NCBI GenBank assembly: GCA_949128115.1
Contig: OX421963.1
Coordinates: forward strand, 41,833,979 to 41,897,978
Direction of reading: 5' to 3'
Length of the DNA: 64,000 bases
Source: Anaspis maculata
Lineage: Eukaryota > Arthropoda > Insecta > Coleoptera > Scraptiidae
Each line of letters opens with the position of its first letter. The first letter of the stretch is position 1. The position numbers were made by a program, and so were the translations under genes. The notes beneath the pieces are model-generated. The model did no database searches. It worked only from the letters and a program-made list of their open reading frames with translations, and was not told where the DNA came from. This document shows positions 31,881 to 43,090 of the stretch, piece by piece.

Positions 31881-33464
31881 AACCTCGGAATAAATATGGA
31901 CGTCATGAAAATTTGATATTCTGTTCAGAATTGAGTGCTCCACAACATATCCAAAATCGTCAAAAATGGCACCCGAGGGTTTTGAGTTATTGTAGGGAAG
32001 GTAAAAAATTGCAACTTGAAATGGAGGGGATGAAACCTGTCAATCCATTGAAAGCAAATACGTTATAATTCGACGCATCATATCCCGCTGATACCATTTT
32101 GCCACAAAAGGTGTTGATCATTGATGAAGGGAGGTCGTGGGGGAAGCGAAGCTCTGCCAGGTGGTTCATTTTGTTTTTCTTTCCATGTAGAACCGATCAC
32201 GACAAGTTTGGTATCTTTTCCGACTGAATTCAATCTCCTAAACTCGAATTTAAACAAGTTTGAACAAGTTAACTTTGGACAACTTGTTTTTTCTTCGACA
32301 ATTTTGACGATTTTTTTTCCACTGTTAGAGGTATTTATCTTTAAAAGTATTCCAGGGGCAATTAGATTGGAGTGTATTTTCCACGAGAATCATCCACTCG
32401 ATGTATAATTTTGTTTCTCGAGTTTAAAAAATCTATTTGAACTTGAGCCGGCGCGGTGCATCCTCTACTACTGACCAGAACACTACAGCATGCACCTTTA
32501 AATAAAAACACCTCAAACTAATTGAGAAATAACAACTTATCTTAGAAAATTGGAGGATATGTGCAGAATAGAATTCCCTATAACATAAACAAAATCGCTA
32601 TGAATCGCACTGCAGGGTTTTGAGTTATTTGAGGGGAGAGGTAACAGTTCATAGAGTATGAATCTTGCCAAAATGTTATCCTACTCCTTGAATAACTCAA
32701 AATCTTGCATTGCGATTCAAGGCGATTTTGTTCGTGTTATAGGGAATTCAATTCTGCACGGATCCTCCAATTTTGAAAGATAAGTTGCTATTTCTTCAAT
32801 AGTTTGAGGTGTTTTCATTTAAAGGTGCATTCTGCAGTGTTCTGGTCAGTAGTAGACGACGCGCCGCGCCAGCTCAAGTTCAAATCGATTTTGTAAACTT
32901 GAGAAACAAAACTATACATCGAGTTTATGATTTTCGTGAAGAATACACTTCACTTTAATGGTCCCTGAAAATTTTCTGGAAATGAACACCTCCAACAGTA
33001 AAAAAAAAATTCGTCAAAACTGTCAAAGAAAAAACAAGTTTTCTCAAGTTAACTTGTTCAAACTTGTTTTCATCCGAATTTACATATCGGATACGAGTTC
33101 AGGAGATTGAATTTAGTCGGAAAAGATACCAAACTTGTCGTGATCGGTTCTACATGGCCAGAAAAACAAAATGGACCATTTAGCAGAGCTTCGCCCCCCC
33201 CCCCCCACTACTCCCCTCCAACAATCATGGTCATTTTTTGTGCCAAAATGGTATCAACGGGATATGATACGTCGAACTATAATGTATTTGCATCCAGTGG
33301 ATTGACGGGTTCCATCCCCTCCATTTTTAGCTGCAATTTTTTACCCCCCCTCCAATAACTCAAAACCCCCGGGTGCGATTTTTGGCGATTTTGGATATGT
33401 TATAGAGCACTCAATTTTGAACAAAATATCAAATTTTCAGGACGTCCATATTTTTTCCGAGGTT
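31881..33464. mobile_element. Foldback element, about 1.6 kb
   Basis: AACCTCGGAATAAATATGGA near 31881 pairs with TCCATATTTTTTCCGAGGTT near 33464. Arms of nearly 790 bp pair across the element (for example CACGACAAGTTTGGTATCTTTTC and its inverse), centred near 32660. A C-homopolymer at about 33193-33206 lies in the right arm. Partial sequence from this family also occurs at 52940-53260. Confidence 0.85.
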
Positions 33465-33716
33465 GAAATCCATCTTTTTTGTACTATTGTAGAATGCATA
33501 AAATGTCGAGCAACATTCTCATTACAGCCCTGTAGCTCCGTAACGAATGACGCTAGAGAGAACGTAGACATACCAATGGAATGCCCAAAGTGTGACGAAA
33601 AATGTTTATTGATATACGTTTCACCCCCCGAGTCGTCACATAACCGCCACGGCGTAATTTCTGAAAAAAATCTAATTTTTTGAATTTTAACAGCTCTAGG
33701 TCGGCAAATTATGTAC
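33465..33716. other. Unassigned spacer
   Basis: A short open frame here (CRATFSLQPCSSVTND) shows no recognisable domain. Confidence 0.35.
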
Positions 33717-34061
33717 TTAAGGGTGACGATTCACAGTGAAAGAAAGACCGTGACACACCATGAGTAAGGAAGAGATAGAGATAGAATTTTTTTCTGCTGT
33801 TTCGGCGTTGCCAATGCTCCAAATGCAAAATGGAAAAAACAGATCCTTCTAAAATCGAATTGGCCAGTTCAATAGCTATTTTTTATAATTTGTTTCCAAT
33901 AAATGTGGAAATATTTTTGGAAAATTTTTAGCAACAAAAAACAAAAAAGTTTTTCGACTAGACAATTCCAGGTACTCGTTTTTTTTTCAGTTTTTCTTTC
34001 CAAGCACTGATAACAATGGAACCGTAAGAAGAAAAACAACATTTTGGTACGTCACCCTTAA
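33717..34061. mobile_element. TTAA-flanked MITE, piggyBac-like
   Basis: TTAAGGGTGACG at 33717-33728 and the inverse CGTCACCCTTAA at 34050-34061 enclose 345 bp. TTAA at both ends fits the piggyBac target rule. The inverted repeat is short (8 bp inside TTAA), so chance is possible. Confidence 0.5.
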
Positions 34062-34890
34062 TAAGCATTGAAACATCTCAAATACAAACGGATATGCTTC
34101 TCTGAACATTTTGTGATCATTTCGATACCAATCGGACCAACAACAACCATTTTACTGTAGTCTATAGACAGATTTACAATTTCTGTGACTTAGTCCCTTC
34201 TTGCACCGAAACAACAGGGAAACCGACGAGGGAAAGTAGAGGAATTTCTTGTACGTGCTCTTCTAACCAAAACTACGATCCTGCAAATTTTCAGATTTAG
34301 GTTAATTAATTACCTACTTCCGGGTACAAGCTGTATATTGACTAAAATTCCTAGACTAATTCAGCTCATTGTGCTGGTATATTTTTTTATTATCAAATAT
34401 GAAAAGCCTCCAGCTAGATGATAACGAGACCATCATCAAGAAAGTTTCACTTTCACCACCCGATAAAACTTTTGGCTTTTGTGGCATTGTATTACATACG
34501 ATAAATAATAGTATATTATTCAACAAGCGGGTAATGATTGTTCTTACTCATCCGGAGGATCCGGCCCTGGCCATTGTTTTGACAGGTGCGTCTTGCTGTT
34601 TCGTCCACGAATTGTTGCCTGAATACTTCACCAAAAGTTTAGAAAAGTGCCAAAAACCACATCGCAATCAAGCTAAACGCTTGATTAATAACCGTGAGTA
34701 ATCGCAGCGGCTAGCTGTTAGATTTATCGTGTTAGAACAGTGTGAACAGTTTTAAGAGAACGCCGAATATTTTCTTATCAGTGCCTCCTCTGATTATCAG
34801 TTGTCGTTGCGACAGGCCCGTATTGGAAATATTTGAATAATATTTTCATAAAGAAGAATTAATTCGTCGGTCAAGAGTTAACTGAAGGGA
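34062..34890. other. Unassigned, one orphan ORF
   Basis: A plus-strand frame at 34399-34701 (MKSLQLDDNETIIKKVSLSP...) is free of repeats and looks protein-like, but matches nothing I know. It could be a relic exon or a chance frame. Confidence 0.35.
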
Positions 34891-34920
34891 CAGCGTTGGT
34901 CTTCCACGTTTTTTCTTCCG

Positions 34921-34945
34921 CGCCTCCCCAGTGCCCACTGGGGGC
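34921..34945 (+). promoter_or_regulatory. Strong hairpin upstream of ORF1
   Basis: CAGTGCCC and GGGCACTG pair across a 4-6-nt loop in the GC-rich leader, about 65 nt before ORF1. Next to it (34962-34995) lies CTAACCACTACACCGCGGAGCC, whose reverse complement resembles the 5' half of a tRNA including an A box. Confidence 0.45.
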
Positions 34946-35009
34946 ACTGGGCGTCGCCGTTTAAATCCCGCTAACCACTACACCGCGGAGCCAAGGGTGA
35001 CCGCGGGGT

Positions 35010-36326
35010 ATGCCACGAAGTACAGAAATGGAATCCGCACAGGGCATAACTCGCCATTCCGAAAATACGCAGAAAATAATCGTAAGTGACACACCAAAGA
35101 AAAATGCCCCGAAAACTGTACAAACCGGTATCGATAGATACATCACCGTTTCAAATAAGCGCAAAAGGAATCCGAACTCACCAAAAACGAACCAAAATTC
35201 GATAAAAGTGTTAAGAAGAGCCGAATCAAGCTCTACTGCTACCAGCAATAGATTCAGTGTTCTGCAGGACTTGAACCATGATGCTGTTGCTGATGCTGAT
35301 GTACCACAGGGTGCGGCACAGGTTGTGAAGAAGGAAAAACCTCCCCCTATCTTCCTGAGGGAGGCAACAACAAAAGAAGAGATTGCGAAGTTGCAAAGCA
35401 TTTGTGGCGCTGACTTCTTCGTAATACCCATGAAAAGAGGCCAAATCCTGGAGACCAAAATCCAAGTGCTAGATGTAGACAAATATAAACTTGTCATCGA
35501 CGACCTGACAAACAGAGAAAAAAAGTTCTACACCTATCAGCTGAAGAGCCAACGTCCATACACCGTTATACTGAAGGGAATCGACGCATGGGTGACCACC
35601 GAGGATGTAGCCCACGCGCTGAAGGAAAAAAAATTTGCAGTACGAAATGTAGTCAACGTCTTAAATCGGATAAAAGAACCACAACCAATATTCAGGATTG
35701 ATCTAGAACCAACGTCCAAAAAAGCAGGCGAGAAACACCCCATATTTGATCTGCAATATCTGATGTACAGAAAAGTCAATGTAGAGGAGCCCTACAAAAG
35801 AAAGGAACCAACACAATGCTTCAACTGTCAAGAATACGGTCACACAAAAAAATACTGTTCCCTTATCACCATTTGTGTAATCTGTGGTGATGTACATCAA
35901 GCGGCAGATTGTAAAATACCAAAAGAAGACACAGCATCCAAACTCTGCAGCAACTGCGGCGGCAACCACACTGCAAATTACAGGGGTTGCCCGGTGTACG
36001 TGGCTCAGAAGAGGAGTATGAATCCACATCCGAAACCTCACACCGGATATGCGAATAACCAGCAAGAACGAAAACCGATTCCACCAGAACGTTTTGCAAA
36101 TATCCAGCCAGGAATCAGCTACGCCAAGAAAACGCAAGAAAACATCAGCCCCACAGTAACACCAATACCAAGCTCAACTTTAGGTAAACAGGTTGACATA
36201 AACGAAATGTTTTTTAATATGATGAACATGATGCAACAAATGATGCAAAGCATGAATTCCATAATGCAAATGTTAATTAGTAAAAACGATTCACCTGTAT
36301 CCAATCTCGTACTGTCATCAGCATAG
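35010..36326 (+). CDS. LINE ORF1, gag-like protein with three zinc knuckles
   Basis: 438-aa nucleic-acid-binding protein expected to coat LINE RNA. The N-terminal 110 residues are polar and low in complexity. The middle (about 140-265: IPMKRGQILETKIQ, RPYTVILKGIDAWVTTEDVA) has the RRM-like region typical of Jockey/R1-type ORF1. Three Cys/His knuckles follow: CFNCQEYGHTKKYC (about 270-283), CVICGDVHQAADC (about 290-302) and CSNCGGNHTANYRGC (about 313-327). The C-terminus has a methionine-rich amphipathic run (MFFNMMNMMQQMMQ), a possible oligomerisation helix. It ends in a UAG, after which the same frame continues into ORF2. Confidence 0.92.
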   Translation: MPRSTEMESAQGITRHSENTQKIIVSDTPKKNAPKTVQTGIDRYITVSNKRKRNPNSPKTNQNSIKVLRRAESSSTATSNRFSVLQDLNHDAVADADVPQGAAQVVKKEKPPPIFLREATTKEEIAKLQSICGADFFVIPMKRGQILETKIQVLDVDKYKLVIDDLTNREKKFYTYQLKSQRPYTVILKGIDAWVTTEDVAHALKEKKFAVRNVVNVLNRIKEPQPIFRIDLEPTSKKAGEKHPIFDLQYLMYRKVNVEEPYKRKEPTQCFNCQEYGHTKKYCSLITICVICGDVHQAADCKIPKEDTASKLCSNCGGNHTANYRGCPVYVAQKRSMNPHPKPHTGYANNQQERKPIPPERFANIQPGISYAKKTQENISPTVTPIPSSTLGKQVDINEMFFNMMNMMQQMMQSMNSIMQMLISKNDSPVSNLVLSSA

Positions 36327-36332
36327 CAAATA
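36324..36332 (+). promoter_or_regulatory. Candidate stop-codon readthrough site
   Basis: The ORF1 stop and next two codons are UAG CAA AUA. The frame is unchanged and stays open into ORF2. The sequence fits the leaky UAG CAR NBA consensus (TMV-type class). ORF2 has no in-frame ATG before its endonuclease motifs, so readthrough is the simplest way to make it. Confidence 0.62.
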
Positions 36333-38955
36333 ACTGATATAATCTTTTGGAACATCAACGGATATAAAAATTTACATGATTTTGTACTAGACTGTGATGT
36401 AGAATTTGATTTTTTATGTTTGTCTGAGACGTGGTTAGAAAAAGAACCATCAACCTCTAACATTCTGCCTAACTTCAGATTTGTTTTTACAACTGCTGTT
36501 AGGAGTCATTCACGCGGGCGTGCCAGTGGCGGTCTGTTAATTTTTTATAGGAACAAATATGTAGTCAAAGTCATAGATGTTTCGCCCTCATGGCAAATTT
36601 GTATATGTAGCTGCGACAGCTACAGTTTGATCATTTGTTCTGTTTATTTTGTACCTGAAATTGTAGTAGATGACTACCTAGATACACTTCAATCGATAAT
36701 TAATGAACTTCGAGAAACGTACACAAACACTCCTATCATTATTGGGGGGGATTTTAACGCTAGGGTGGGGAATCTTGGCCAGGTCCCGATTGAATTGATA
36801 CAGGAGACAATTCTCTACGATAAACGAGCTAGTTGTGATTTAATAGTCAACAAACGTGGACATCTTGTACTTGACTTAATGAACTGTAACCTGTTTACTC
36901 TGATTAATGGCCGAACTTTCAATGATCGTCCTGGGAAGTTCACCTTCAGTGGTACGGCGGGAGAAAGTGCTCCTGATCTGCTCTGGATTGATAATGATTC
37001 ACTTGGAAAAATTCGTGATTTTTTTGTTTGCACTCATAATACTCAATCAGATCATTTTCCCCTAAAGTGCTCATTACAACTGGAAACCATTCCCACTACG
37101 CATAACTCTGAGGACGCTCCTGTTACTTCGTCTGCCGTGCTGAGGTGGGATGATTCTTTTAACAGTCCGTATGATATTGCCATGGAAAACTCTCCCGGTG
37201 TTTCATTTTTGGGGTCCGCCAGTGAATCCTTTCAAAATCTCACAAATGCAATCTTTGAGGTGGCTGATTCTCTGGGTATGGTTAAAACTGCGAGACGTGG
37301 AGGATCGACGTGTAAAAACAAGCCATGGTTCGATGTCGACTGTAAATATATGAAAAAAAATTTGAAAGAGACGCTCAAAATTTGCATGAAACATAATTTT
37401 GCCTATGCATATAAAACCCTTTACCACCAAGCCAAACAACAGCACAAAACTCTAATTAAAAAGAAAAAAATACAATATGAAAAGAACATCTCCGAAAAGC
37501 TTAGTAACGTCAAGAATCAAAGTCAATTTTGGAGAACAATTAAATTATTCAAAGAATCCGTCACCCGAGTTTCACTTCCCACCGAAACATGGGAACATTT
37601 TTATGAAACTGTTTTTCCTAATCGTTTGATTTCAGAACTCTCTCTACCAATCACCACTAATCCAAGTTTAGATGCTCCCATAACTCTCGATGAGCTTTTA
37701 ATCGTATTAAATAACTGCAAAAACTTGAAATCGCCAGGTAAAGATGGGATTTCTTATGAATTTTATAAGAATCTGCCCCAAAATTGGCTTCTGTATATTG
37801 TCACTTTGTTCAATAAAATCATGGACGAAGAACGAGTTCCGAATGTTTGGAGTGAGGTAATAATAACAATGTTGCATAAAAAGGGACCTACGGAAAACCC
37901 TGCAAATTACAGAGGAATTGCTTTAATTAACTGTGCCGCCAAAATTTTCACTTCGGTTCTTCTCAATCGACTCGTTGATTGGGCGGAGTTGAACACCATT
38001 CTTCCTGAATCCCAGGCTGGCTTCCGCAAGGGTAGAGGGTGCATTGATAATATTTTTGTTTTGAACTCCGTTATACAAATCCATCTTCGACTAAAGCGCC
38101 GAAAGGTATACGCGGCATTTGTAGATTTCCGTAGGGCTTTTGATACTATTGACCATTCACTCCTTTGGAAAAAAATACATCATCTAGGGGTCAGCACAAA
38201 AATCATCAACATAATTAAAAGTCTCTACGACAATGCCACTATACAAATCAAAGCCAACGGTATGTTTACAAAAAAGTTTGACGTGTCATCTGGGGTGCTT
38301 CAGGGTGAATCTTTGAGTCCTCTGTTGTTTGCGTTGTTTGTTGCTGATGTTGAAAGCTATATGAGAGCACAGGGTGTGGTGGGAATCGATATTGACGGCC
38401 TTAATGACTTATTGTTACTTTTATATGCGGACGATCTAGTGATTGTTGCCGATTCTCCTATTGACCTCCAGCGAAAACTAAAGGCACTTGAACAGTACAC
38501 ATTACTTAACAAACTTACAGTCAACACGGATAAGACGAAGGTAATCTGTTTTAACAGAGGTGGACGTGTTAGCGACTTTCAGTTTTATTACAACAGCGAA
38601 AAACTGGAAATGGTCACAAAGTATACTTACCTAGGGGTTCTTTTTACTTCGTCTGCACTACACTTAGAAATGACTCGGTCAGCTGTCGTCAGGGCTAAGC
38701 AATGCGTGGGTGCTGTAATGTCACTGATGGCCCGTTCGAAGATTCAGTCCTGGGACGCAAGACTAAAACTTTTTGAATCAATTGTTCAAGCATCATTTTC
38801 ACATTGTATGCCTGTGTGGGGCTTTGCTTATTCTGAACTGTTAGAATCCGTGCAACTTAATTTTTTCAAGCGGCTCCTTACTATTGCGGTCAATACGCCT
38901 AATTACATGGTTCGGCTAGAGACAGGTTCGTTGAAGCTTTCTTATTGTGTTTTTA
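36327..38955 (+). CDS. LINE ORF2, APE endonuclease and reverse transcriptase, 3' end removed
   Basis: Translation opens directly after the ORF1 stop: QITDIIFWNINGYKN, the first APE motif. GGDFNARVG (about residue 142) and QSDHFPL follow, completing the endonuclease. RT motifs lie in order: SPGKDGISYEFYK, LPESQAGFRKGRGC, FVDFRRAFDTIDHSLLW (about 598), SSGVLQGESLSPLLFALF, and the catalytic YADD (about 699). The frame is intact to 38955, where a palindromic insert begins; coding sequence beyond this to a stop at 38987 belongs to the insert. It nicks target DNA and primes reverse transcription of the LINE RNA. First in-frame methionine is about 190 codons in, so an independent AUG start would lose the endonuclease. 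Confidence 0.92.
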
Positions 38956-40843
38956 GCCCAGGCATTTTAGTCGGAAAATCGTGGTAACCCGTAACAAATT
39001 CCCTCAAAGCTGAATTTTGGTATATATGTTCTATTGGACCTACGGAACAACATATCAAAATACTCGGACTTACACCCTCGTGCGTCCTTTGATTTTCATC
39101 CTCAAAGGTCAAGTTCTAAGAATAAGAGAGATACCTATCTCCAAGCTGTTCCAGCAAGTGAACGGAGTATCCGATCGATATAAGATATGTTCAAATGAAC
39201 AAAAAGAGATTTGTTGTTAGTGCTTAAGTGTGTGAGGGAGCCTTTGTAACTCTTCCGATTGATTAGTTCTGCGGGAAAGGCGGCTGAGTGTTAATTTGTC
39301 GCCCGGATATTTCAGGAAAAACCATGTGAGAATTCAAAGCCTCAAGCAATGTCGCACAAAGTTGAATATTGATATATAACTGGTATGATCCCTAAGGAAG
39401 AACATATCAAAATATTTGGACTTACACCTCTGTGCCTCCTACGATTTTGGGGCTTTGGATATCTAGTCAAAATATTCACCCAGACCGGAGAAGACCCAGA
39501 CACTTTTCTCTAAAACTGTTCCTGTGGACGAACCAATCATTTTAACACTATAAGGTGGGTCTCAAAGGAAACACGGTATATTGTTGCCTATGAAGTGGAC
39601 TCCGGTAGCCATGAAACATTTCTGCTTGATAGTGGCGTGAATAGTACGCGCAAGGTAGACTTTCTCTCCTGGATCTTTGAATGAGAAACATGTAAGAATA
39701 TTTTGTGATGGCCAATAAAGCTTAGCATTGTTAATAGGTTCTTCTTCCCATCTTCGAAACAGACCCAAGTGATGGGACTGATGAGTGAACAGTTGATATT
39801 CACAGTGCTTATCCCGAGAATAATGAATTCTCTACAAAAAAAATTGTGGTTTCTTCATTTAGGGGCATCATTGTCTGAGGCTGTCAAAAATAAAAATTAC
39901 CGACAAATCCTATATTCATGTTTATCTTGGACAAAAACAGCATCAATTGGTCTCGCCTATTTATATTACAAAGTCAGAGCATCAATTTTTTATTAAACAA
40001 GTTTTACACCTACTTTTTTTCTGAAAATGGAATAACGGCTACAGAAAAGATGATTCTATGTTTTTATTGCCTGATAGATACAATAGCTTTTGGTATTTTC
40101 AGATAGAGGAAGAACTTCGCTTAGTATTACACACAAAAACAGTGGAACCGCTCCATCATTCATCAGTAAAAAAAAAAGAACTGCAAAATTTGTATGCATT
40201 TTCGGGAGAAAATTGGGCATATAATCACTTTCACAACAGATCAATTTTCTGATCTTGTTATGAATACAGGCACATTGTTTTTATAGTTTTCAGGTATAAA
40301 ATGGTTAAGAACAATGAATTCTGTTGGAAATACTCAATTGAGATGATTCTAACCATACGGAAACCGAAATTACAAAACGACAATTTCAGATTGCAAAAAT
40401 CATCGTTTTCCAGTAAAACTTGTTTATTCGTGTTTCAATTCAATTTTAAACACCAAATTTGATATCAGAGGCCAAGATTTAGTTAGAAACGATACCACAC
40501 TTGCCGATATCAATTCGAGATTTTTGAGAGAAAAACAAAATAAATTTTGCCGATCTTCTTTTTTTTCCAGGCAACCCAAACTACTTATCAACAATTCAAA
40601 CGTCAAGCAAATATTGTGAAGCCTTGAGGCATCTCAATATGATTTTTTTCATTTATATAAGCTACAGGGTGTCATTTACGCATTTAAATTGGCAATATTT
40701 AGCCCCCTCCCCCACAATCAATGACGCACAAGGGTGTGCCACCGAGTATTTTGATATGTTATTCCTTAGGTCTTACAAGGCCCATGTACCAAATTTCAGC
40801 TTTGTGGGAATTTGTTGCGGGTTAAAACCTAATATGCCTGGGC
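38956..40843. mobile_element. Foldback element inside LINE ORF2, 1.9 kb
   Basis: It starts GCCCAGGCATTTTAG after TA (38954-38955) and ends with ATGCCTGGGC before TA (40844-40845). Arms match over 150 bp (CGTAACAAATTCCCTCAAAG against CTTTGTGGGAATTTGTTGCG). Part of the arm is repeated directly at 39355-39445 (ATCAAAATATTTGGACTTAC). No gene. Its insertion inactivated the LINE. Confidence 0.85.
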
Positions 40844-40845
40844 TA

Positions 40846-41521
40846 TTTCGCATCGGGGTTATCCTGGCTAGAAAAGGTTTTTGGGATGGATCCATCACGT
40901 CTCCCAAGAAAATGTTTTAATCGTCTTTTGATTCTTGGCCACCGTTTCCCTGACAATATCAAGTATAATTGGGTTAATCAGGTGAAAACGTTTTTTGAAT
41001 TTGCCGATAGAGACAACTTATGGAGCGACCTTGACCAGTGGACCCTCAAAGCACGAAAGAACGATATTTTTGATTCGTATAGGTGGAAACTGTACAACCA
41101 AGATCTGAACCGTTTAAGTTTAACCTCATACCCACTGATGTACGGCTGGTTCAACCCTTGCAAAGGAAGACAGCGTTACCTTGATTTTTCCAAACCGATA
41201 TATGTTACGAGAATTATTTCCCAGCTCCGCATGTGTAGTAAGTCACGAACCAAATTCACATATAAAGGCCGTTCATACAGAATCAATTCCGAAGAGTTAT
41301 GTACAGTTTGCAACCACTTGGTACCAGAAAATATTGAGCATATATTTTTCCGCTGTCCTATGTATGTGAACATCAGAAATCAGTTTTTGGGCGAGATTGA
41401 GAACTTTGGCCAATTGATCGGTGCACTTGATCAGCTCACGCCGGCTTTGGCTGTCAAGATTTCTCAGTTTGTTGTGAATTTTATTAATATCAGAGATGTT
41501 GGAATGGGTTATTTCTTTTGA
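40846..41521 (+). pseudogene. LINE ORF2 C-terminal part
   Basis: The frame YFASGLSWLEKVF, MDPSRLPRKCFNRL continues the ORF2 sequence interrupted at 38955 (LETGSLKLSYCVF). It ends with the Cys/His motif CTVCNHLVPENIEHIFFRCP and the stop at 41519-41521. Joining the two parts across a single TA leaves them one base out of frame, so there is a small indel or the duplication is not a simple TA. Confidence 0.88.
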
Positions 41522-41745
41522 ACTTTTATTTTACGTTTTATTATGAGGTTGAGAATTTTCTAATATGTTTATATTGTCTTTGATTGTTGTTTTTGTTTCA
41601 CTTCCACTGAAATTATTATGACAAATTACTAAAGTTATTATGGATTTGTATTATTTTGTTACTTTGTAATAGGAATGTAAATTCTTTATATACAATAAAC
41701 TTATTATTATTCTTATTATTATTATTCTTATTATTATTATTGTTC
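41522..41745 (+). repeat. LINE 3' UTR and TTA microsatellite
   Basis: Short AT-rich UTR with AATAAA at about 41695, passing into a (TTATTA)n run. A similar AATAAATTATTATA tail ends the LINE fragment at 18516. Confidence 0.75.
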
Positions 41746-41812
41746 TTACTCATGAGGATGCAGTTTGCCGACACGAGCCTTGACGAGTGTCGTAAAGCAT
41801 CCGAATGAGTAA
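41746..41812. repeat. Short inverted repeat after the LINE
   Basis: TTACTCAT-GGATGC and GCATCC-ATGAGTAA enclose GACACGAGCCTTGACGAGTG. It may be a small MITE or the target site. Confidence 0.45.
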
Positions 41813-42273
41813 TAGCCATTACCCGCGAGTATAGAATACTATGCTTTATCCAGTCTTATTGAAAAATGCAGGCATGTATGCGCGTGATACCTAATGCGTA
41901 CATTATTATAAATATAAATAAATAAATAAAGCGACTTTATTCGGCAAGTTTATTCAATAAGATTGGATAAAAATCCTTCTTCTGTTCAACTAATTGAGAC
42001 GAATACGAGTATAACGTAAGCAACTTGCTAATAGCCGTAATGGCTGGAGCAAAAACTTTATTGAAAGAAAAACCAACGTATGTAATGCCATAATCAGGAT
42101 CCGATACTATTCGCTCATGGCCTATCTATATCTATCTGCACGCAGCCATTAAATTACTAAACCATGTGAGGACGTAATCTGGGTCAATCAGGTAAGGCTA
42201 TAGTATGCCTCAATGCCGGCGATCCAATTATATGGGTCTGGGTGTGTATCGACAGTTCAAAAGCGAAATCTGG
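41813..42273. other. Unassigned spacer
   Basis: Nothing recognisable. Confidence 0.35.
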
Positions 42274-43090
42274 TATAGTAGGTTCACTTGTACCGTGATT
42301 CTAGTAGGCTGGGCAAATTTCACAGTTTGGCATTGTAGACTTCACGTCCAACTGCCTAGTGTGCGCTTGAGCGTCTGGCTTCGAAAGATAGGTTATGTTG
42401 GTGTGATGGTGTGTTGACTGTTGCTGTCAAAAATAAAAAATTTACCGAAATCAACTTTGCAAATTGCAAATATGGAGTGGATGTAGTTCACCTTTCACAA
42501 GTTCCGCAAATTTCTTGTTCCAGTACGATGTCCTGAGCAGTGAAATCAAGTATTAATGCCGATGAATCACATCCCCACAAAAATTAGGAGGGTTCAGCTT
42601 CCCATCGTTTCCAGCCTTCCAGAGTGTGGGTACTTCTTTTAAAAACCAGGAATAGTTCACAATGCTTCCATATTATGTGGTTTTTGGAAATAGATTCACG
42701 TCTTCTCCGCAAAGCTGAACGTTATGGGGTACATGCCCAGCACCTATTCCGCCCGTTTTTTCTCCCAGAAGCCAGTTCTTGATGGCACTCTCGAGGACTT
42801 TAAAATGGGCACTGGACGTTATTGTTCAAGACACAAGCTGAGGCGCAAACACAGTTTTCACAGTAATGGGCATAATTTCACCACAATTTTCGTGAAACTC
42901 GTGATTTTCAGTCTATTTGACACTCGATTTGACAAACGGTAAAGTTGTTGATCTTGTCGTTAAGCTTAAACTGTCAAACATCAATGCAACCAACTGCCAA
43001 GTTCTAGGGAGTTTTCAAATATCAGATTTGAAAACTTAGAAACAAAATCTCACAGCCAACTAGAATCACGGTACAAGTGAACCTACTATA
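42274..43090. mobile_element. Inverted-repeat element, 0.8 kb
   Basis: TATAGTAGGTTCACTTGTAC at the left and its inverse at the right form terminal repeats of about 45 bp. The core has no convincing gene. Confidence 0.7.

Larger units (their letters stand above)
34890..41745 (+). mobile_element. Jockey-superfamily-like LINE, split by a palindrome
   Basis: Order: GC-rich 5' segment with hairpin (34921-34945), ORF1 with zinc knuckles, ORF2 with APE endonuclease and reverse transcriptase, an inserted palindrome (38956-40843), the ORF2 C-terminus, and a 3' UTR ending AATAAACTTATTATTATT with a TTA microsatellite (about 41690-41742). No poly(A) tail. The 5' end is not exactly placed and no target duplication was found. 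Without the insert it is about 4.9 kb, near full length for the group. Confidence 0.85.

Noticed and set aside
35226..36137. Several minus-strand frames
   Set aside because: Antisense shadows of LINE ORF1.
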